A DNA stretch of 64,000 nt. It comes from Dastarcus helophoroides. Its lineage: Eukaryota > Arthropoda > Insecta > Coleoptera > Bothrideridae. Below the pieces are notes generated by a model. The model was not told where the DNA came from. It searched no databases and saw only the letters and a program-made list of their open reading frames with translations. Every line of letters starts with the position of its first letter. Position 1 is the stretch's first letter. A program made the translations under genes and the position numbers. Shown piece after piece: positions 57,725 to 64,000 of this stretch. The DNA lies in contig CM053332.1 in assembly GCA_028583605.1 (NCBI GenBank), positions 17,147,267-17,211,266 of the forward strand. The letters run 5' to 3'.

Positions 57725-59240
57725 AGAATAGGGCAGAGTAGGGCGCTTACCCTCCCCTGGCTAATGCAATTGAACGAAAATTTATATTCAACTGAGAGGA
57801 CTTTCTCAAATTTTGACTTATTTCTCAAAATTCGTCTTTTTTCATAAATTTCTTTCAGTTTCAAATTTATTTCTAAAATTCGATTTCTTTCACCAGAATC
57901 CGACTTTAGTCAAAATTTAGAATGTTTATCTCAATATTCAGGGTCTATTTTTCGAAGTTCTACCGTTTCCCAAAATTCGTTTGTTTCGGAAACTTCGGCT
58001 TTTCTTTAAATTTTGATTTTTTGAAAATTTTGACTTGTTTATCAAGATTTATCTTTTTCCTTAAAATTTGATCAATTTTTTGATAAAAATATTTATTTGG
58101 AAATTTTTACAATGACTTTTTTAAAAATTTAGTAAAAATAAACAAAAATTTCTAGAAAATTTTCCCTACAATAGAGCAGGATAGGGCGCTTACCCCCCCT
58201 GGCTTAAACCGTTAAACGAAAATTTATATTCAACCAAGAGGACTTTCTGAAAAACATTTCCATTCACAAAATTGTTCCTTCTTTAAGCTATTAACATTTC
58301 CTCCAAATTTCGACTTATTTCTCAAAATTCGTCTTTTTTCATAAATTTCGTTCGAAATTTCAAATTTATTTCTAAAATTCGATTTCGTTCATCAGAATCC
58401 GACTTTAGTCAAAATTTCGAATTTTTATCTCAAAATTCATGGTATATTTTTCAAAGTTCTACCATTTCCCAAAATTCGTTTTTTTCGGAAACCTCGGCTT
58501 TTCTTTAAATTTTGATTTTTTGAAAATTTTGAATTGTTTATCAAGATTTATCTTTTTCCTCAAAATTTGATCAATTTTTTGATAAAAATATTTATTTGGA
58601 AATTTTTACAATGACTTTTTTAGAAATTTTGTAACAAAAAACAAAAATTTCCAGAAAATTTTCCCTAGAATAGAGCAGGGTAGGGTGCTTGCCCCCCCTG
58701 GCTCATATCGTTAGACGAAAATTTATATTCAACCAAAAGGACTTTCTCAAAAACATTTCCATAAGTAAAATTCTTCCTTCTTTAAGCTATTGATATTTTC
58801 TCCAAATTTCGTCCTACTTCTCAAAATTCGTCTTTTTTCATAAATTTCTTTCGAAATTTCAAATTTATTTCTAAAATTCGATTTCGTTCACCAGAATCCG
58901 ACTTTAGTCAAAATTTCGAATTTTTATCTCAAAATTCATGGTCTATTTTTCGAAGTTCCACCATTTTCCAAAATTCGTTTTTTTCGGAAACTTCGGCTTT
59001 TCTTTAAATTTTGAGTTTCTGAAAATTTTGACTTGTTCATCAAGATTTATCCTTTTCCTCAAAATTTTATCGATTTTTTGATCAAAATATTTTTCTGGTA
59101 ATTTTTATAATGACTTTTGTAGAAATTTTGTAAAAAAACAAAAATTTCGAGAAAATTTTCCCTGGAATGGTTTAAACCTGAAATACAACTTGTTTCTCAA
59201 AATGTCGACGTTTATCTCAATATTGGACATTTTTTGACTT
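57725..59240. repeat. Tandem array, unit about 440-500 bp, three copies
   Basis: AGAGCAGG(A/G)TAGGG(C/T)GCTT with CCCC(C/T)CCTGGCT recurs at about 57741, 58184 and 58683. Units share TTTTACAATGACTTTTTTA and TTTTCCCT with the array at 39230-41800, so the two arrays have a common origin. Confidence 0.82.
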
Positions 59241-60700
59241 AGGGTGGGGCAGATCAGGGCCCATTTCTGCCTCTGATTTAAGCGGTCAAGAGAAAAATCT
59301 AGAAATTACATTTTTCTCAAAATTTGTCCTGTTTCCAAAATTTCGACAAAATTTGTCTTTATCCGAAGAATTTCAAGTGATTACTAAATTTCGATGTTTT
59401 TCTCAAAATTTCGATCTTTTTTTTGTTTTTCGAGGGAAAAAGCGAAATTTCCAGAAAAAACAAATTTAAAAAATCGAAACTTGGAAATTTTTCTCAAAAT
59501 CCGTCCTTTTTCGCTAACTTGATCCTAAAATCCCATTCGGTATATTCCCGGAAGTCTAAATATTTTTCGGGGACATTCGTATCTTTCTTAAAATTTTGAC
59601 TTTTTTTCAAGATTCGTTTTTTTTCATAAACGGCTGTTCTCAGAATTGTACTTTGTTTTAAAGTTTGAATTTTGTCTGGGGAATTTCGATTTTTGATGCT
59701 TCATTTGGTACTTTTTTCTGCAAAATTTTAATTTTTGATACTTCATTTGGTAGTTTTTCCAGAAATGTCGACTGTTTTTAAGAGATTTCGGTTTTTTTAA
59801 TTCCTTCATTTTTATTAACATCAAATTTTTCCAAAGATTATAATTTTTTTGGAATTTAATTTTTCAGAAATTTTGACAGGTTTCTTAAAATTTGCTTTTT
59901 TCTCAATATTTTTATATCAAAGTTCAATATCCGACTTTGCTAAAAATTTCGAATTTTTCTCTTAAAATTAGTTTAAATTCGTCTTTTTCGAAATTTCGAC
60001 TTTATTCTCAAATTTCTACTTTTTGGACTCTTCTTTCTGAAATTTTTTTTTCTATCAAAATTCTGCCACTTTTCTGAATATTTGTCTTTTTTTTAAATTA
60101 TGAATGTTGTAAATTTGACTCCAGAAATGTAAACTTCATATTTCGCCTTATTTTCGAAATTCTGACTTTCATTTCAAAAACGTTTTAGTTTCTGGAACTT
60201 TCTGGACTTTTTCCTCGAAATTGGCTTTGTCTTTGAATTTTAGTTTTCTTGAAATTCGTCTCTTTTCTCTAAATTAGATCGACATATTAACGAAAATTAA
60301 AAATGTTGAGAAAAATATTTTTGGGTAATTTCGAGGGAATAAATGTCTTTTTTATTGAAATTTAAATATTTTTTCACAATTAGAATAAAAAAGTGAAAAT
60401 TTCGAGAAAAATGTTATTGAAAAGTGAGAATTTTTTAACAGTATTTAACCTTTGGAAATATTTTGTCATTTTTAGAATTTTCAGTGTTCAGAGTTCAGAG
60501 TTTTACCAAATGGTTGAGTTATTAGCAAAGATTTTTTCTGAAAATTCGTCGCTTTCGATATTACGATTTTATTCTACTTTTTTCTCTCAAAATTGAACTT
60601 TCATTTTTTAATATTTCGTCTCTTTTGAATTTTTTTTAAATTAATTTTCCAAAAATTTTATGTTTTCCAAAATTTGTCTTATTCTGAAAATTTTAACTCG
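59240..60700. repeat. Diverged single copy of the 39-42 kb block
   Basis: AGGGTGGGGCAGATCAGG at 59241, AAGCGGTCAAGAGAAAAATC near 59281 and CCCATTCGGTATATTCCCGG near 59533 align with the 39380-41800 units. The following T-rich part aligns with 41800-42240. No gene is seen. Confidence 0.7.
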
Positions 60701-60708
60701 TACTTCAA

Positions 60709-61005
60709 ATGAGGAGGTTTTATGGTTCTGGAAATGGTTTGGGAACTACTAGGATTGATCCCCCCAGGGCAAGATTCTTGAGGCGTACTAGAAAGTCGGA
60801 GACAGCAAATTCCTGTGCGGTCCAGCTTGACACAGTAAGGACTTCTGTCTACGGATACTCTATTTTCTGTAGAACTTCCAAGTTATGGAACTTGTTACCG
60901 AAAGCAATTTTCCCCAAAAATTACAATCTATTCTTGTTTAAGAAGGCGGTTCATCGCCATCTATCCTTGCTTCCACATCCTACTCACAGTGCTTTGAAAG
61001 CATAA
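60709..61005 (+). pseudogene. 3' end of a non-LTR retrotransposon (LINE) reverse-transcriptase ORF
   Basis: The 98-codon frame contains RTRKSETANSCAVQLDTVRTSVYG, then FCRTSKLWNLLP, then IFPKNYNLFLFKKAVHRHL. This matches the conserved C-terminal tail of many insect LINE ORF2 proteins (pattern RT..LWN.LP…FP..YNL..FK..V.R.L, jockey/CR1-like). The reverse-transcriptase core and endonuclease are missing, so this is a 5'-truncated copy, usual for LINEs. The ATG at 60709 lies in T-rich flanking DNA and is not a real start; real similarity begins near 60760. The part after the stop (GGGGTTACCCTTTGCGAGTG) is probably the LINE 3' UTR. It sits inside the duplicated 57.7-64 kb block and is absent from the 39-44 kb copy. 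Confidence 0.8.
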
Positions 61006-62590
61006 TGGGGTTACCCTTTGCGAGTGGATTAAACTTAAGAAAAAAATCTCCACTTACAGTGAAAAATGTGTCTCAAAGTTCCAACTTTTTCTGAAAATTA
61101 CGTCTTTTTTTTCACATAACTCCTCCTTTAAAAATATGTTTTCGAAATTTCAACAGTTTTTGATATTTTTCGAAAGGTTAGGATTTTATTTTAAACACGA
61201 TTTTCTAAACATTCCAACTTTTTCCCAAAATTCGTTTTTTCCTAGAAATTAGTCTCCCTCAAAATTAAACTTTCTGTTAAAAATGTTCACTTTTCTTTAA
61301 GAGATTTCAACCTTTTTCTCGACATTTCGGCGGTATTTTTCAAAAATCCTTATTTTTCGAAAACTTCGAAATTTCGATAGTCTTCGAAGTTTTCCGAAAG
61401 GTTCGATTTTTATTTTAGATTCAATTGTTTAACCGTTTTCGGCTCTATTCCCAAATTTCCAAGTTAATCTGAAAATTCGATTCCTTGTTTCATGTAGTTA
61501 AATGAAAATATACATATATTCAACCGGAACGTTCTCCGGTTTTCTTTTTATTATCAATTTTTCAAAATGATTCTTGCTCCTCCCTGAACGAAATCCTGCC
61601 TACGTCTTTTTCCCGACATTTTTATATCAAAATTTGATATTTAACTCTGCTAAAAATTTCGTCCTTTTCGAAATTTCGACTCTATTCTCAAAATTCTACT
61701 TTTTGAAATCTTTTTTCGGAAATCAATTTTTTCTACCAAAATTCTGCTACCTAAGGACCAAATTTAGACACCAATTTTTAAAGCAAAGATTCCTAAAGCT
61801 GAGCATTCAACTATACATCAAAAAATCTTATAAAATTTAAGTTCAAATTTTAGGGCCAAAAGAATTTTAGGAACAAAGGTGAAAGATTTTTAAATGGTTG
61901 CAAACAAAATTTTATGAAATTCAAATTTGAGGGTTGACACAACAAATTTCAGAAGCACCTCAAGTCTTTGATGATTGTTCGAATTGTTTACATTTTTCTG
62001 ATATTTTTTTTTACTTTTCAAACTGCTACGAAATCTGCAAGCTGACATAAATTTAAGAAATTTGGTCTTTTACGGTTCGACTATTGTCAGAAATTTGTAG
62101 TTTGTCCTTTAGATTTTTCTACTTTTAATTAGTTGTATGCTTTAGAAGCTAATCCCACAAACCGTGTAGTCCATTGTGAGTGCTTTCCATTTCAGACATT
62201 TCGTGCTGTTAAAATTATGATAGTATCTAGTTTCATAAATTTTGGGATCAATTGAGCAAAGGAAGCGTCTATTTAAAAACAGATAATTCCAGCATTTTTC
62301 GATTATCACACAAAAAAATTTGGATAACAGTTTCAATCGTGTGTGTATAAATAAAAAAATGTACTGGTTTGGTTTTTTGATTTTTTATTGTAATATGGTA
62401 TGAAACCCTAATTGTGCGAGCTCAACTCGCTGTTGGTCGATTATTTTTATTTTAGGGTGTCAAATTTCAATAAAATATCCTTCATTTTAAACTCTTATTG
62501 ATGATGAAACGTCTATTCATGTTAAGAAATTCTTTATGTATTTTAATTTATTATTTTTAACTACTTCTTCTGTCTTTATTGTTCCCTTTC
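61006..62590. repeat. T-rich duplicated flank, counterpart of 42000-42640
   Basis: Includes CCGACATTTTTATATCAAAA near 61614 and AAATTATGATAGTATCTAG near 62212. TTGATGATGAAACGTCTATTC near 62500 aligns with TTGATGACGAAACGTCCATC near 42545. From about 61740 to 62200 the sequence is low-copy. No gene is seen; frames at 61574-61840 and 62142-62336 are AT-rich readings. Confidence 0.55.
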
Positions 62591-62598
62591 CTTCTTAT

Positions 62599-62653
62599 GC
62601 ATTGCTGACGAGCTTAAATGATCAAATAAGAGCAAAACATCGATGTCCAATGC
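62599..62653 (+). ncRNA. Hammerhead ribozyme motif, family A, G-to-A core change
   Basis: Stem I GCAUUG (62599-62604) pairs perfectly with CAAUGC (62648-62653); both sides differ from the 35000 copy, so the stem has been kept by paired changes. CUGACGA is at 62605-62611, stem II is longer with AAGAGC on the 3' side, and the conserved GAAA reads AAAA (62634-62637). The cleavage segment AUCGAUGUC is intact. Probably inactive because of the G-to-A change. Confidence 0.62.
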
Positions 62654-62817
62654 TACAACCTTTTTCACATTTTTTTATATTTGTTATATTTTCATAATAT
62701 TTAAAGCTGAATTTTGGCGAAAAAGTTTGAAATTTCTAGATGAAAATCAAGTTTTCTAATTTTTATCTTGAAATTAGAATTTCGGTTTAAATAAAATTTC
62801 TTTTCTAAGCTTTCAAC

Positions 62818-63050
62818 TTTTTTTTTGATATAAAGGACTGGTCCTTGGTTGTCTTCAAAAATTGAACAAATCTTGTCCCCTGGAAATCAAAAAGGATTAA
62901 ATAACACAACAGAGGTTGCTCTAACGCGTTTCGATTACCAAACTATCTCTCTGAAGATGATAGCTTGGCTATTGAAAGCGTTAGAACAACCTCTTTGTGT
63001 TTTTTAATCTTTCTTGCTTTCAGGGAAGAAGGTTTGTATTTAAATTTTTT
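62818..63050. mobile_element. Foldback copy of the family-C element
   Basis: Left arm GGACTGGTCCTTGG … TCTTGTCCCCTGG … GCTCTAACGCGTTTCGAT, then directly a right arm starting CTCTCTGAAGATGATAGCTT … TTGCTTTCAGGGAAG. The right-arm motif (62951 onward, +) has CUGAAGA, an extra U and GAUAGC/GCUAUU, but GAAAGCG where GAAACGCG is expected, so stem III is shortened. The left motif is cut before its CUGAAGA. Confidence 0.65.
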
Positions 63051-63259
63051 AAGCTTTCAACGTTTAACTGAAAACTTCAAATTTGTCAAAGAATTTCCCA
63101 TTTTAGGTCAAAATTTGAACGTTTTTTTCCATAATTTGGAATTTTTCGGAAAGTTTGGCGTAAGAAGTGGAACAGTCGACGTTTCTCAAGAAATCCTAAA
63201 TTTGAAAATTTTAAATTTAAAGCTAAAGAAAATACTTGTAATATCTTGATTACATTTGG

Positions 63260-64000
63260 ATTTTTATATTTGTTAGAGTTTAAAGATCAAAATATTTTGC
63301 TTAAAATTTCTACTTTAAATTCGAATTTTGAATGGCTTAAAAATTATTGTTTTCTCGTAATTTCGACTTTTTTCCGAAATTTGTGGCGTAGTCAGGAAAA
63401 TAATATAAAAGTTTGTTCGATTTTTTTACGAAGTCTAGGGTTGGTACTAAACATTTTGGATTGGAAGCTCAAATTTCGAGAAGATAATTAGAATTTCTAA
63501 ATTACAGTCGAATCCTTCAAATTTTTTCTTAAAATTAAAAGTTTTTAAAATTACTGCCTTTCTCGTGATTTCCACTTTTTTCCAAAATTTTTGGCTTAAA
63601 GTCAGGAAAATAAGATAAGATAAAAGTCGTTTCGACTTTTTTCACAAAGTCTAGGGTTTGCACTAAACATTTTGGATTTGAAGCCCAAATTTCGGGAAGA
63701 TAATTAGATTTTCTAAATTAGAGTCGAATCTTCAAACTTTTTTCTTAAAATTGAAAGTTTTTAAAATTACTCCTTTCTCGTGATTTCCACTTTTTTCCAA
63801 AATTTTTGGCTTAGAGTCAGGAAAATAAGTTGAAATAAAAGTCATTTCGACTTTTTTCACAAAGTCTAGGGTTTGCACTAAATATTTTGGAATTGAAACT
63901 GAAATTTCGAAAAGATAATTAGGATTTCTAAATTAGAGTCAAATCTTCAAACTTTTTTCTTGAAATTTAAAGTTTAAACTCCAAAGTTCTATTGACATCT
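63260..64000. repeat. Second locus of the 210-bp satellite, running off the window
   Basis: CTCGT(G/A)ATTTC(C/G)AC with GTCAGGAAAATAA and AAAGTCTAGGGTTTGCACTA recurs at about 63353, 63562 and 63777. The AAAGTCGTTTCGACTTTT hairpin is kept in the second monomer and altered in the first and third. It is diverged from the 42985-44640 array, which is much more uniform. Confidence 0.85.

Overview
This is an AT-rich, repeat-dominated stretch of an animal nuclear genome, almost certainly an insect or other arthropod. The evidence is a Ty3/Gypsy retrotransposon with a TATA box plus an arthropod-type TCAGT initiator in its LTR, a Tc1/mariner-superfamily transposon, a LINE tail, long-TIR miniature elements, and abundant hammerhead-type ribozyme motifs of the kind known from Penelope-like retroelements. 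No complete host gene is visible. The best host-gene candidate is a GC-rich island at 48720-49060, which may hold a first coding exon (48938-49018, + strand) ending in a splice donor. The order of the organism cannot be told from the sequence alone.

Layout. 1-551: end of a Ty3/Gypsy element (integrase C-terminus, polypurine tract, 3' LTR). 552-3817 and 6845-12330: degenerate AT-rich repeats, including a ~400-bp tandem array. 3820-4482 and 16084-18279: a short and a long version of one long-TIR element with TA target duplications; the long one was later hit by a solo LTR (16183-16547). 22465-22789: a diverged LTR. 24140-30550: a ~172-bp satellite with higher-order copies, interrupted by a 2.2-kb transposon (27217-29423) with a frameshifted transposase. 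34070-35320: two foldback elements. 35338-38200: 555-, 142- and 244-bp tandem repeats. 39070-44640: ~450-480-bp and exactly 210-bp arrays. 45114-45962: a hammerhead-like motif, then an LTR carrying a nested foldback element. 50280-56260: a ~160-bp satellite in which a ribozyme-bearing module recurs about every four monomers. 57725-64000: a second, diverged copy of the 39-44 kb block, with a LINE fragment inserted. Low-copy sequence lies mainly at 4.5-6.8, 12.3-14, 19-21.6, 30.6-34, 46.2-49.3 and 56.5-57.7 kb.

The most striking feature is a set of four, possibly five, distinct families of hammerhead-ribozyme-shaped motifs. Each has a core related to CUGANGA, a stem II, GAAA, a tiny palindromic stem III, a cleavage triplet and a stem I that closes across the motif. 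Several sit in inverted pairs, one in each arm of a foldback element, and one family has been amplified inside a satellite array. Some copies look intact by eye. Others have lost core residues. Activity is inferred, not shown.
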